Shown here: piece after piece, positions 20,358 to 33,193 of the stretch
How the letters are laid out: each line of letters begins with the position of its first letter
How positions within the stretch are numbered: position 1 is the first letter of the stretch
Assembly: GCA_021018995.1 (NCBI GenBank)
Contig: CM037588.1
Location: forward strand, 89,006,765 to 89,070,764
Length of the DNA stretch: 64,000 nt
Direction: 5' to 3'
Source: Chloranthus sessilifolius
Taxonomy: Eukaryota > Streptophyta > Magnoliopsida > Chloranthales > Chloranthaceae
Position numbers and translations under genes: made by a program
The notes under the pieces: generated by a model
Told to the model about the DNA's origin: nothing
Databases searched by the model: none
Seen by the model: the letters and a program-made list of their open reading frames with translations, nothing else

Positions 20358-23332
20358 TGTCACGACCCAGAATCCTTACCCGATATCGAGGGCCTAGAAT
20401 TCCGTGTTATGACACCACATGCTGGTTAAGGCAATAAGCGGACATACACAATCTATAAATTGACTTAGCATATGGATTGAGGCATGTAAGATATCATTAA
20501 AAATAATTAACTCATAAATTAATAACGAAAAATATAGACAATAATAATGAAGTACTTAATCCTAACCATGCATCTAGGATATCAAATCAAAATCAGTTTC
20601 AGATAGGGTAAAACGGTCTCAAATGTAAACTCACACCATATATCAAGGCTAAAACAAGTCTCTCAAGAAATAATGAAAACTAGAGTAAAAGGGTTCTCAA
20701 TGCTGGTAAAAATCTGCTGGATCTACGCTCTCATCAAGGTGGTAGCCGACATCCTTGTTTATATGAGCCATCTCCGGATCAGCAGCTTTCAAATCATCAC
20801 GGACGGGATAAGCAGAATCTTCACCTGAAACTGTTAGATTTTGGGAGGGGGGTGAGTTTACTCAATCGCGTAAACTCAGTGGGTTGCACAATCGATCCAC
20901 CATAACTTACTCAGGTGGGCGTGTGTGCAATCGCTTGAATTGCGGTGCATTTTTAAAATATAACCAACATCTTAAATAAATGAAATAACTTATTCATAAT
21001 TCATAGACTATCATAATCAAGACTGAAAAATATACTAATATAACATAAAGAGTGCATGATGCTTCTATTTTCTTATCTCTTTTCCTATTTGTCTCATCAA
21101 CTTAGCATACGTAACATATCGTAAGTCTTATTAATTATTCCATACGCCTACACAACGTACTTCTCATCTTATCTTATTTAAATGATCTGTGCCAGGATCG
21201 CTGCTCGAGCCTACCACGCGAGGTCCACGTGTAGATAACCACTTAACCTCCATATCATAACATAAACCACCATCCAGCCATATGAGGTTGCCGGCATAGT
21301 AACCACGATGTCCCCTTAGTTCGAGACAAGGCTATAATGTCCTTAAGACCCGTCTTGGCTGCAGACGTTAAGCCCTTACGGTGGCTCATAAGGTATGGCA
21401 CGTGTAGAAACTTAATTTATATTTAACTGGCCTTCACAGCGTATCTTAACATATCATAACATTATTCGATTCTGGGCTTAGGTCCCTGCCCCGATTTTAT
21501 ATTTGCGTGGGCTTAAGTCCCCACTTTCTTAATATATATGTGTCTTAACATATTCTTTTCTCATTTTTTCTTAAAACTTAGTTAGAATAGGCCACGGTGC
21601 GATAGGCTTCACTAAACCACGTTTTCCAAGGGACGGGTTCCGTAGTAACCTAGATGTACTTCGTGTGGTATCCCATACTACCATAGAGGGGTTGCATCCG
21701 TACATGGATGCCTACATTCCAAGTTCCACGTGACCGTGAAAGAAACCCCACCGTGACGAAGGCTTAAGTCATGTGTCATATTTTATTCTTAACTTATATG
21801 CGTATGCCCTATCGTGATTTTCTATATGATGGATGTCATATGATAATGGTGAACATATATAAGAATGAATTATAACATAAACCTTAAATATTTCATATTT
21901 TTGAAGAAAATTAATAAAGAGCATAACATACGAAATATTAAAGTAAAACAGAAAATAAGAAATATTTAACTATATTTATTTTACAATAGTGTTGAAACTA
22001 TACTTCATTAAGGTTAATTATATTCATGAAATTAGGTGATTGACTGGTATAACGATCCAACCTATTTTAAAATTCTAAAGGAGCGCATGTGTCAATTCAA
22101 GAATTGTATGAGGCTTAGAGGAGGTAATAGAATGGTAGGTATTGAAAAACGTCCATATTTGACCCCTTAAACTTATAGATTGTTATTCGATGCAAGCTAT
22201 TTAATGTATTTTATTTAATCTTAGCGATTTATAAGTCTAGAGATAAGTTTAGCATAAAGTAGTCAAAGAGTTAAAAAAATAATGTCAAACCCGTGTAACC
22301 TTTGATCATCTAAAATGTATCCCGACTTGCAGCTCAATTTTGACCTTAAAAATATTAAATTCGTGAAATTGCTATTTCCGACAAAGTCTCGTTGTCTTCT
22401 TTCTAATGCCGCAAGAATCACGTCAATCCGAGTTCGGGATAAAAAGTTATGGCCAAAATACCGAGGCTGTGTCTGTTGAAGAGTTTGGCCGAATTTCTCG
22501 AAAATCTGGGAAAAACAATCCTATCGATTTTGGGCCTAATTTCTATATTTTTAAGACCCAAAATTTATCAAAATTTAAGGAAAAATTAGGGTTTTCTTTT
22601 TAAGAAATAACTAAATAATTTAAGATGGATTTAGAGGCACCCACCTGTTGAAGCGTGTTTCGAATCCTATGATGATTTGGGTTGATGGAGATCGGATTCG
22701 AGAGACGATATGCCTGAGTCTTTTTACGAGAATTCCTTTCTTACGATAAATTGGTCGCGGCGATGAGAAACTTTGATGGTGTAAGATTCTCTGATAAGAT
22801 CGAAAATCGATGGAGATCCGACGAGGAATTATGAAAGATGGCACTGTCAGAGCTTTTGCAGAGAAGAGGGGATAAAGAGAGACAACTGAGAGAAGAAGTA
22901 AATATATATCTAATTCCCTGTATAGGTTAACTCTAATTAAGACTTTCCGTATAAGATTTAATAAAATAGTAGTTTTTACACGCAAGTAGAATTCATACGT
23001 GACTTGAAAAGCTTGAGAAGAGGTTTTGCTCCAGCGCTTTGTGTAAGCACCAAGGTAAATGGTGATTCTCTCCCGAATTTACAGTTGTGCCCTTTAACCC
23101 GCTTCACTCTTCAAACGGGCATAACTTTTTATATTCTTATCGAAAATCGACAAATTATATATCGTTGGAATCGTATCGACGAGTACTCCGCAATGAGTCT
23201 AATATTGATATATATAAAAAAATTAGACTATTTCTAAAGTGGGTATATTCCGGTGTGGAGCGTTAGCACCACGCACTGTGTGGTACATCATCTAATACCA
23301 TTAAATAAAATTCAAAAATCTGGGTTATTACA
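20358..23332 (-). mobile_element. Del-type solo LTR with CTACG target duplication
   Basis: It runs from TGTCACGACCC to GGTTATTACA on plus (minus sense: TGTAATAACCC to GGGTCGTGACA), flanked by identical CTACG at 20353-20357 and 23333-23337. In minus sense it has AGCGCT/GTGCT palindromic words near 23285-23020, a leader with donor-like CAACAGGTGG at about 22644, the CATAACTTTT module at 22470-22385, an acceptor-like TTTCAG at 20825, and an acidic frame after it. A second module copy, on plus, lies at 23110-23170. The element restores the Athila reading context when ignored, confirming a clean insertion. Confidence 0.9.
20697..20825 (-). other. Acidic 42-codon frame inside a solo LTR
   Basis: It is open from the acceptor-like CAG to a TGA at 20697-20699. 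The product is acidic, with LDESVDPADFYQH at its end, and lacks a start codon of its own. Position and ending match the frame at 13059-13153 in an LTR that is otherwise dissimilar. Confidence 0.5.
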
Positions 23333-23337
23333 CTACG

Positions 23338-24605
23338 CAATGGGTGGAAAGAGAAAGTAATTGAGCGTGTTCAGAATTAGTGAACAACTTGAGAGGAAAA
23401 TTTCATGATGGAAAAACACCAATTTCCATAGCACACATTCAAGTTGTTCAGACCTTAAGAGGTAGCAGAACTGTTGACAATAGGGTAGAAGAAGTCCCAC
23501 TACCAGAAAAACAAAAAAAAGTCCCACTGTCAGAAAAAGTTCCATGAGACCGAGGAAAAAGAACATGAAGCCATAGAAGAACTCCCACTGCCAGAAAAAC
23601 AAAAAAAAAATTGAAAATGAAAAACAAAGAAATAATAATAAAGACGGTGCACCTAACTCTGTAACGAAAGTACCTTATATACCTAAGCTACCATTTCCTA
23701 ATTCCTTCGATGCACCGTCCCCTTTTGATAAAAATCCTAAAAAATTAGAAGAAACTACCAAAATCTTTAAAGAGGTGAAGATTAACTTGCCTCTTCTAGA
23801 GGCCATAAAGCAAGTTCTAGCCTACACGCGCTTTTGGAAAGAGATGTGCACGCAGAAGAGGAAGAGGCAAAACAATGTCTCGCAAAAGATCTTCTTGACA
23901 GAGCAAATAAGCTCAGCCTTGCAAGGTAACCATGCAATTAATAAATCACTTCTGGATCTGGGAGCCAACATTAATCTGCTGCCATACTGTATATGAGAAA
24001 CTGGGACTAGGAAATATGAGGCCTACGTCAGTGACTCTTTAGTTAGCCGATAGATCTGAAAAAAGGCCAGTTGGAATTATTAAAGATGTCATGTTGGAGT
24101 TGAAAAGTTTGTTTTTTTCGTCAACTTTTTCGTATTAGACATGGAACCAAGTTCGAAATCCCCTACACAAATTCCCGTTATACTCAGTAAGCCATTCTTG
24201 GCCATGGCCAATGCCTATATAAACTGTAAAATCGGTGTGATGGAAGTTTCTTTTGGAGATATGTGGATTCAGTTAAATGTCTTCTCAGCAGCCAATCAAA
24301 TGACTTCAATCAATGATGAGGAATGCTTCAGTATAGATGAAATTGAAGAACTGGTAGAAGAAGCATTGCCTCTAGTTTTAGCCAAGGATGCGCTTCAAAT
24401 TGAACTATGGTATACAGACTTGGGGGAGTTTGAGCAACAATCTGAGGAGGTGACTTATCTACTGGACACCTCTTCCTGTGATTCCCAATCAAAAACTTGG
24501 AAGCCGAGGATAGAACCGCTACCCACCACGTCCAACGAACCACTGTTACCATCTATTGAAAAGGCACTTACCTTGGATCTGAAACCACTTCTGAAACCTT
24601 AAAGT
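23338..24605 (+). pseudogene. Fossil gag end and protease region, Athila-like
   Basis: Around 23680-23870 the sequence reads like the Pro-Phe-Pro and Lys-Ile-Asn-Leu-Pro-Leu-Leu-Glu-Ala blocks that precede the Athila protease. An active-site-like Leu-Asp-Leu-Gly-Ala-Asn-Ile-Asn-Leu-Leu-Pro block lies near 23950. A 153-codon frame at 24141-24602 follows. Fossil with several breaks. Confidence 0.65.
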
Positions 24606-24739
24606 ACGCCTTTTTTGGGCCCAACGAGACTCTCTCGGTAATCATTTCTTCTACTCTTACTATAGACCAGGAGAGTAAGTTATTGGCCACACTTATAAAG
24701 TATAAGCATTTATAGGGTGGATTGCCACTGACCTTAAAG

Positions 24740-25195
24740 GGCTTGCTCCCTCAATATGTATGCATGACATTCATCTGGAGGACAATGCCAAGACTTCCCA
24801 TGAAAGTCAGCAATGGCTAAATCCAAATATGAGGAAAGTTCTCCAAAAAGAAATCGTGAAGCCACTAGACGCAGATATTATTTACCCGATTTCTGATAGT
24901 GAGTGGGTGAGCCCCATTCAAGTGGTCCCAAAGAAATCTAGGATTACTGTGAAAGAAAATATAGCTGGTGAGTTGGTTCCATTACGAGAAACCACATGAT
25001 GGTGAGTATGTATTGACTATCATAAGCTAAATTCAATGACTCGTAAGGATAACTTCCCATTGTCGTTTTTGACCAAATCTTAGAAAAACTTGTGGGTCAA
25101 GAATATTTTAGTTTTCTAGATGGATATTCAGGGTATAATCTAGTTCTGGTATACCTGGAAGACCAGGAAAAGACTACCTTCACATGTCCATTTAG
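24740..25195 (+). pseudogene. Fossil reverse transcriptase start, Athila-like
   Basis: The stretch contains the characteristic Athila RT opening: His-x-Ile-His-Leu-Glu-Asp, Arg/Trp-Leu-Asn-Pro-Asn-Met, then WVSPIQVVPKKS, a Cys-Ile-Asp-Tyr block and an Asp-Gly-Tyr-Ser-Gly-like block. It ends at the Thr-Cys-Pro-Phe position, well short of the catalytic Asp-Asp motif. Fossil. Confidence 0.8.
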
Positions 25196-25199
25196 AACA

Positions 25200-25960
25200 T
25201 AAATCTCGAGAGATTGGAGCATCAGAACATAAATCTCGAGAGGTTCTCGAGTACTTAGGGTGTTATCTGAAGGGTGCTCAGGTGGTTGGAGTGCTTTAGG
25301 CATGTGTTCTCAAGCAGATCTCGAGAGGATTGAGCTTCAGACTTCTCAGCTCGACAGGTTCAAGTGGCTTCAGAAATGCAGCTTGACAGGTTACATTTCT
25401 TCAGGCATTCAACTTGACAGGATGTATTTCTTCAGGCATCAGCTCATGAGGATGGCTTCAAGCTGCAGCTCGAGTAGATCAAGTGCTTCCGGCAGCAGCT
25501 CGTGAGGATGGCCTTGAAGATGGTAGACAAGTTGCATTTCCCCACTTGACAACATGTAATGCTTCAGAAGTGCAGCTCGATAGGTTGAATGTTTCAGCAA
25601 TGCAACTTGAGTGGTTGTTGCAAATGTCTAACAGTTGCTCATGTGTATAGTTGAGGTTGCTCGATAGGTTTAAATCTGCACGATAAGTTCATTGCAGCTA
25701 TTATAAAGTGCTCGAGATCCTCTTGAGGTTGAAGTGCTAAAGGTGCAATGTGCATGAACTGCTTGAGAACCACTCGAGAAGAGCTTGCTGAAGCTGTGTT
25801 CTGTTTTAGCTGCCCGAGCTACTGGTTTGCTGCACACATGATGTGCTCGAGCTGCTTCCCTCACTACTCGACAGGTATAGATCTGCTCGAGTGGTTTAAT
25901 GCAGTAGCTATAAAGTGCTCGAGCTTTAAATGCTGAAGCTGGTGGTTTGTTTGAGCTGCT
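25200..25960. repeat. Degenerate CTCGAG/CTTCAG repeat array
   Basis: Words such as GCTCGACAGGTT and TTCTTCAGGCAT recur with spacing of about 30-35 bp through this part of the LTR, together with many CTCGAG palindromes. The 18-base word AGAACATAAATCTCGAGA occurs twice, 30 bp apart, at its left edge. Frames through it are repeat artefacts. Confidence 0.7.
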
Positions 25961-26297
25961 CGACATTGAATTTTTGATTTTCTGCAGTTTGTATAGTCTG
26001 CTGTAGCAGCACTCTACTAAGCTTGGGTCCCACTTCTCTCTCTCTCTCTACAGGAATTCTAGGACCCCAAGGCTTGCTAAATGGCCCACATCATGGGGAC
26101 CACCATGGTGCATTCTCTATAATTCCATCAGCTCCATAACTTGCCTCTAACTTGGCTCTCATTAATTGGATTGGTGCACTAAGCTGTAGTTTATTACTAT
26201 CTATAAAAACACACTTAAAAAGCAATTATTACACAACTCAAAGGTCTATCATAGACTAGGTTAGGAGGTAGAAAGTGGCATAAATCAGTACTTAACA
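25200..26297 (-). mobile_element. Athila-type 3' LTR piece
   Basis: On minus it begins TGTTAAGTACTG at 26297, immediately downstream of a purine tract TAGGTTTGGGGGTGTG. The first 180 bp match the end of the solo LTR at 6438-8899. The low-coordinate end is uncertain, because it abuts the broken reverse transcriptase of the plus-strand Athila-like element. Confidence 0.65.
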
Positions 26298-26762
26298 CAC
26301 CCCCAAACCTAATCTTTGCTAGTCCTCGAGCAAAGAAAAAATAAAATAGTTATTCTACAAATTAAAATGCCACTTTTGTAGGGAGCATGAATGCATTTAG
26401 CTTATGCATCAAGCCCCCCTAGGTGATCCCTAGTGAGGAGTGAAGTCTCCTGAGTGTTTTCAGTGAAGATACCCACAAACTTCTCCATTAAAACAGTTAA
26501 GTATAGTGCAGCCAATGACAAAACAGATTTTAATAAATAAAACTTTATTCCACACCTATTCTTTAAAAATCAAGGGAGTTTAAAACAGTAATGCAAACCA
26601 TTTAAAACCTAAATCAGTATGCATTTGCATCACCACCAATCAATTTACATTAAGAATACGTAGTGTGTGAAAATCAGTACTAAGCTTTCCATTAATTCAA
26701 AATTCAGGTTTGAACATTGCCCAATAACTTTAAATTTTAGACCCAATTCTCACTGTGGTCTA
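26298..26762 (-). mobile_element. 3' interior of the Athila-type element
   Basis: On minus this leads into the purine tract with CTCGAGGACTAGCAAAG, a sequence type seen upstream of 3' LTRs in plant Athila relatives. It is non-coding and is cut at 26763, where a Del-type LTR end begins. Confidence 0.6.
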
Positions 26763-28805
26763 TGTCACGCCTCTACTTTGACACCACGATCCGTGGACTG
26801 ACTAGCGTTGGCGCTCATCTGATTCATATTTCCTTTTATAACTATATTCACGTCCTTATCTTTTTCCATGTAATTTGCCATATATATATATATATATATA
26901 TACTTTTTTTGTGGTAGAAATACATTTAAATTTTTAGAAACGATTAGGTTACAGTTATCAAAGTATGCCCGAAAACTATAATTAAACACTATCAGTTTAA
27001 TTTCCCAAGTTCGTTAACCTGACGAGCAGCTTCAGGATTACAACTTAATCGTAAATGGTTTTTAAGGAGTAAACTATCATCGCGAAGGTAGCTTTTAAAA
27101 CCCTTTTTTCATCAAATAAAACCTTAAAAGTTAAACTGTTTATACAAGCCCAATTACAAAATTTTAACTTGAATTTCAAAAGTAATGAACTTAAACAAAA
27201 GTCAAAATAAGAAGGAAAGATCATTTCAAAATTAAGTGTAGGTGCTGGTAGCTCTACTAGGCAAAAGGGGCTTTAAACTATCAGCTTGGTTGTCGCTCCT
27301 GAATCCTTCCGCATCCACTTTCTCTAAACCTTGTTGGGTGGCTGCTGACTGGCCTCTAGAATTTTTGGGTCATGAGACGACCATAAGCAATGAAGCTCAA
27401 TAAAGTCTTAGTTAGAATTGTTCTATGTCTTTAGTACAAGTAGTATAGAAATAATTTCACAGGTGCAAATACAAGTGAGGTTTCCAGCAATTGTGACAAT
27501 ATAACTAGTTACAATTAAGAATGATTAGACTAGCATTCATTTGAAATTCTAAGTACAACAAAACTAAGCATATCCAATCCAATTTAAGTGAACATCTATG
27601 AAGCGCAACAAGTCACAACTAAATGAGAATTAATAAAATTACTTCGGGAGCATGGAAATATTTGCCTACAAGGTATTGCTACATTATCATTCAGAAAGAG
27701 CTACAAAGGTAACTTTAACTAGTCAAACTTCTACATATTTCTAGAAATGAGGAGATAATTAAGTATGATTTTTGGTTATTATGAATATATATGTGATATT
27801 TTTGTTACAATTATCCCTTAATTATTAGTGTCTTTTTAATTTATTGGTGTCGATACCAGAACACCACCCATGGGCCAAGATTCAAGAGTCAAGATGCCAT
27901 TGTGGATTAGACAAAGGCTAGCACTCTCCACCGTTTAGTTAGTCAAGACAAGGATCAATGACCCTGCTGGTCTAACTAGACCCAATCCTCAGATGACATT
28001 TCGGGACCCCTTTCAAGTACAAGGTGTTCTTACGAGCCTATTCGTGAGAACAACGATCAGCTATGTGAGGCTTTCAAGTTCAAGATAATTTCACTTTTCA
28101 CTTTCAAGATTTGAAATTTCGTTACCAAGTAATTAATATGCAAGGTTCATCATGTTCAGAATTTTCCATATTCAAGGTCAAGTATTCAAATATTAAAATT
28201 TCAAATTTAGGTACTTCTTTCTAGAAGTTCAAGTTCAAATATTTAAAAATTCAAGTTCAAGTACTTCTTACTAGAAGTTCAAGTTCAAGTATTTCAAGCT
28301 TCAAGTTCAAGTTTAAGTGCCAGTGCAAATTCAATTGCAAGTTTATGTTCAAGTGCAATTTCAAGTACAAGTTCTAGTTCAAATACAAATTCAATTGCAA
28401 AATTCTAGTTCCAATTTCAAGTTTAGGTACATGTCCCAAATCATGTTCTAAGGAAAATTCTAATTCTAAAGACATTAAGTTCAAGCATATTGTTATCCTT
28501 ACTAGCATTCCTTTCAAGCATGACACTTACTTCTAGTACAAGCGAGTCATTATCTTAAGTACTACCGAGTTCTAGTTTTGGAACTTGATCCTAAGGGAGG
28601 CTCTCGTCAGCTTACTTTTACCTCAAGTGTTACCCTTGTTAAAATCCACTAAGGGACTGATATTTATCATTGTTGATAAGATTAAAACTCGGTTGTCTTC
28701 TAACAATAATTGAGGTGTCGAGATGCTTAGTTTATAATTTCTAGTTATTCTAATTGAGTCTACGAACCTGGTATACAAGTTCTTACTTATCTTATTTTTC
28801 CAGTA
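26763..28805 (-). mobile_element. Del-type LTR remnant, distal end uncertain
   Basis: The plus strand starts TGTCACGCCTC, the minus-sense end type (...GGCGTGACA) of Del LTRs. An acceptor-like region corresponding to the GAGCTT...CTCAC zone of other LTRs lies near 27340-27400. A CAAGTT-rich block is at 28060-28460. No target duplication was found, and similarity to LTR structure fades before 28805. A TA microsatellite sits at 26881-26901. Confidence 0.45.
28060..28460. repeat. (TTCAAG)n-like low-complexity block
   Basis: TTCAAGTTCAAGT words recur irregularly over about 400 bp. Similar blocks made of different words sit at a comparable place in the other Del-type LTRs. Confidence 0.85.
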
Positions 28806-31800
28806 TGGGTCAATGATTTTAAAAAGGTCATGGATCTAGAAAATTCCAATATGAATCCAATAGATTTTTGGTCCAACTGATTCGACGGTTTCAATTCAAT
28901 ATGTCCATATGGAGTTTAGGTCCAACGGGCCCAACATTTTATTCTCTTGGTAATTCAGGCCTTTATTAGATTCAAAACTAAGGTTGCGGTCCTTTTTCCA
29001 AGGCACGAGCTATAGGCATCTTGTCCTCATGTATCTTGATTCATGTATCTTGGGCCTGACTCATTAACTTGAGGAATGGTTCATATATGTCGAGTCATGG
29101 ACCGGGTCCTTACTTGGCTCTTGACAATCCTATAAATCCTATTTACTTAGTAAGTTTAGGATTTTGGGTTTTATTGGGCCATCGAAGTTTGACTGGAACC
29201 TTTGACTTAACAAACCAATTTCACATGGGTTTGTTATATGTTAGAATAATAGAACCATGTGTTTGGGTTTGTCTGATTAGTCATGGTTCTTGGATCAAGG
29301 TCAGGATATTAAACCTTTATCCTATAATTCTTGATTTTTCCTAAGAAATGGCGGACAACCTACGGTAAATCGATCACCATTTTCAGCTCTGATCGAATTT
29401 TCACATGCTTCCAAAGCTGAGGGCAAAATGACTTATGAGAGTATCTTTCCCAAGTGGTAGCATAAAAAATTTCGATCAGGTTTGGTCATAGGAGACAAAT
29501 CTCTGAGATCTATTCTGTTTAATCAGGGCTTCAGGCCAGACATATATGGCCTAGGTATCGGGTCTGTAACTTTCAATTTTGACACCGAAATCAGGTGTTT
29601 AGCAACTCTCTAGAAAGATCTAGGAGTTGCCTAACTTTTTTGTTCTCATTGTTTAAGTCAAAAGTCAGCATAACAGGACAAAATTGGTCCATCCGATCGA
29701 ATCTCGGGTCTGGTTTCTAACTATGTGCCATTTTCCTATATTTCGGGCTGTAATTTGCTAAATTTCTTGCCATCGATTCTGATTGAGTTGCAGCATGAAA
29801 TTATTAGTAGGATTTAAATATATACTAAGGATTGGATTCATTATTTCACTTTTTTCTGTTGATATTTCAGGTGCGGGAACTGGAAATAATTTCAACCTTG
29901 TTTTTGGGTGCAACGTGATAGATTTGCCCTAACGCACTCCGGGTGCCGTAACTTTCAAATCGTACAGGTTTTAGGTATGAAAATTTAACCAGAAATCGAG
30001 AGTTCATTCAAGTGTATCCTAGAATGTTTGGGGATTTTTCTAATATTCATTTATATATATTTGGTTCACTATTCCGAGACTGATTTTCTGTGGCTGCAAG
30101 GTCCACAGTTTTGGGCTTTTGATGGGGTCCACTTAGGGGTCCACCTCATGCCACATTTTTCAATTATCAGTCCAAAACATTCTCAGGTTACTCCTAGGCT
30201 TATCAGAACCTATGTCGGATTCATTTCATTTATTATAATGATACCAATCGTTTGCCGACAATTTCCTTGTTACCGATGGAAATTTACTTAAGAATGTCGG
30301 ACCGGCTTAAAGCCATTCAACAGGCTAAATTTATTGGCACGATTATATTTTTCGTAAGTAACTCCTAAGTTCTAACTGATTCAATCATGTTTTATCAGTG
30401 GTTCATTCCTAGGGTCAAGATCACAGAAGAAACTACGTATTTTACCGATAATTCCAATAAATCAAACAAATGCAAGTTGGCCAATCATGACCATCCAATT
30501 GGTCTACTATTAAGACTGAAATTTGAACCAAAATTTTTCTTTTTAAGATGAGCTTATTTCAGATCCATCACATCCCAATCACCAAATGTGCCAAACAACT
30601 TAAATCTAACATCTATGGCAACAATAAAATCTAAAACTATTCCACATATGGAATGCTTAAAATGTTTAGCAATCTTAAGCCACACAAATACAATCATATT
30701 CAATCAAAACCTAAAGGCCGAGATTATGAGATTTATACACAATAATCTTATCAAATCAATCATAATTCATAAATTATGATTTCTATGATTTTTATGCAAG
30801 AAACTAGAATTTAATCTACACAATGCCACATACTAGAGCAAAAATTGCATCTAAAATCCATAGATTTACCCAGATATCCGTAAACACAAGATAAAATACA
30901 GAGATCACAGCTTCATATTGACAATCTATAGAGTGTATATTAATCATCTATAAGAATTATTTGATCTAAATTTCATGGAATAATCAAGAAAATCTACGAA
31001 TACAAAATATTTTTCTACACAAGAGTGTATATGGATTAAGGTTGACCTTATCATGACCATTGGATGGCCTTGCATGATCATGTAAATCTCATGCTTGGCA
31101 TCCAGGTCACTAATCCATCAAGCATGCAAAGATTTCATAAAACTTCAAAGGAGAAATTCATTTAAGTCCTCAAATTTTCAAGAGAAACTAAGTTTTCACA
31201 CATAAGTCTAGTCTTTTACATTTTGACCAAGTGTGGACCATTTGATAGCCTTGCTTGATCACACTGATCACTAGCATGGCATCTCAGACCACTGGTCCAT
31301 ATTTCATTGTCAAAAGCTTCTAAAATTTTTTAAAACAAAACTATATTATTGATGAAAATCCAAGAAAAATACAAAGAAATATCAATATTTCTAAGATTTG
31401 ACCTCTTTGGTCAATCTAGGCCATTGGATGGCCTTGCATGGTCATATTGATCACATGCAGGTCACCCAACAGAACAGGTCAACATTCACCCGAGAAAATT
31501 TCAAAGTTCATATAACAAAATCTTATTTTTATTTCACAAAATACAAGAAAGCTAGGCAAAAATGCTAAAATAGTCATTTTTTTACCTTAAGGGTCATTCT
31601 AGACCATTGGATGGCCGTGCATAGTCATGTTGATCACATGCAGGTCATCCAACACTCAAAGTCTAAAGTCTAGACCAGATAATCATAAAACTGAAGTAAA
31701 AAAAATTAGATTTAGGCCATGAAAATTCAAGAAAACTACAAATTTCCTACACTAGGGAAGTCTAAACCCCCATGGTCATTATAGACCATCAGATAGCCTT

Positions 31801-33193
31801 GCTTGATCACAAGGATCACAGGCATGGCTCCTAATATTCTGGTCTCATATGAAAATATGATAATTCCAGAATTTCCCTAAAAAAAAATAGAAATGCACAT
31901 GATCTATGGCAAAGTTTCTATAAGAAATGACTAAAGAACTAGGCAACAACAACCAAGACTTTACCTTGGCTCAAGCTCTTCTTCTTCACTGATTTGCCAC
32001 GGGATTGGTGGTTGGAATAGTTGGGATGAAGCTCAAAATAGTCTATGTGAGACTAGGGAGTGTGTGGAGTTGAATGGTGGTGGTGGGATAAAAGTTTAAG
32101 GGCTAGGATGCATGGGCAGATTTTTGCTTCAAAGGGGCTTCAATGGAGTTTCTAATGTGGTGGGAGAGAGGAAGGGGATGAAGAATGAAGTGAATAGGGG
32201 CCTCCCCAAGAGAATTCGAAATATGCAAAGGTTTTGGGGGACAAGGGGCTGCAAATTCTTGCCACATGGTACCCCCCCTCTTCCCTAGCTCATATTCTTC
32301 CAAGTCCCTAAGATTCTCATCATTTAAACTCTCTCATTCTCTCACCTCCTAGGTCACCCAAGGCCCTTGACCCATTTTGACCCCTCCACACCACATATCA
32401 CCTCAACGTTTGTCTTTTATGGTATTTAGGGTTCTTGAATTATGTGAAAGTTATTTTTCTAAGTAATCTTATGGTGCATGCACTTTGATGTTACACCTTA
32501 GATTTCTCCAAAGAAAAATCTATGGTATAAGATGGGTCAAATCTAAGTCCAATCATCCAATGGCTAGGATTTACTAGAGATTTGTGAATTTTAATTTATA
32601 AATTACAAAAATTGATTATTTAAGGTACTAGCCCTTGGGCTTTAAGTCTATTTACATGATTTTCCACTCTTCTATATAAACCACAAATACCTAGTTCTAA
32701 GTGTTAGCACATCTCAAAGCTTTTAGTTTATGAGTCAATGTTTGACTTGATTACCAAAGAAACTAGTGATAATCTCTAGAATTTAATTTATTGGCATTGA
32801 TCCTTTCATCATTCTTAAGGTTTGGGTCCTATTCGTGTAAAGCTTCAGGTCAAGATTTTTTCTATTAAAGTAACCCGGGCTAAATCTATGGCACAAGATA
32901 TAGTGAGTTTTATTCATTTCTTAGCACACCCATTTAATCAAGTGGGTGCCCCCCGAGTGCCTTTACCAATAAGTGAATTTCCTATAGTTTCTGTGTGGGT
33001 GCGGTTATTAATAGTCAGATCCTTACGTATTTATGGTGGGTGCCACTGGTAATAATTTTTTTCTTATTCTTTGAAGGTGGATGCTTCGAGAATTTTGGTG
33101 AACCTAGCCTCAGGCAGTCACCTGGCTCAGCCAGGTCACACCAGTGTCCAGACAACCTTTGACCAACACAGATCTTTAGGGGTAGATGTTACA
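28806..33193 (-). mobile_element. Family O long LTR, copy A (about 4.4 kb)
   Basis: This is the least interrupted copy. It runs from TGGGTC on plus to TGTTACA; in minus sense it starts TGTAACATCTACCCC. It shares the region 29640-30800 with copies B and C, and 31000-32800 with the two outer parts of copy B (40800-41247 and 57752-58768). On minus, a TATA-like TTTATATAG lies at about 32672-32683, and a CT-rich leader runs to AAGGTAAAG near 31965. No gag or pol can be tied to it. The low-coordinate boundary is approximate. Confidence 0.6.
31035..31960. repeat. About five tandem units of 165-205 bp in family O
   Basis: Each unit contains GACCATTGGATGGCCTTGC or a close variant, followed by GATCA and CATG words and then GGTC/ATCC words. 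Unit starts lie near 31055, 31222, 31428, 31605 and 31781. Copy B keeps corresponding units near 40975, 41155 and, beyond its nested insertions, 57837. Confidence 0.8.

Larger units (their letters stand above)
18250..25195 (+). mobile_element. Athila-like Ty3/Gypsy fossil with nested solo LTR
   Basis: The LTR ends at 19663 and is followed by a primer-binding site, a gag-like region, a protease-like region and the start of reverse transcriptase, all on plus. The PBS type and the wording of the RT start are those of the Athila/Tat clade. The left LTR end is uncertain. At 20358 a Del-type solo LTR interrupts the gag region. The element stops near 25195, where minus-strand Athila LTR sequence begins. 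It is clearly broken, with many breaks, and old. Confidence 0.75.

Noticed and set aside
22620-22985. 121-codon minus-strand frame
   Set aside because: It lies in the leader of a solo LTR, includes the inferred splice donor, and has no domain. It is not supported as a protein gene on its own.
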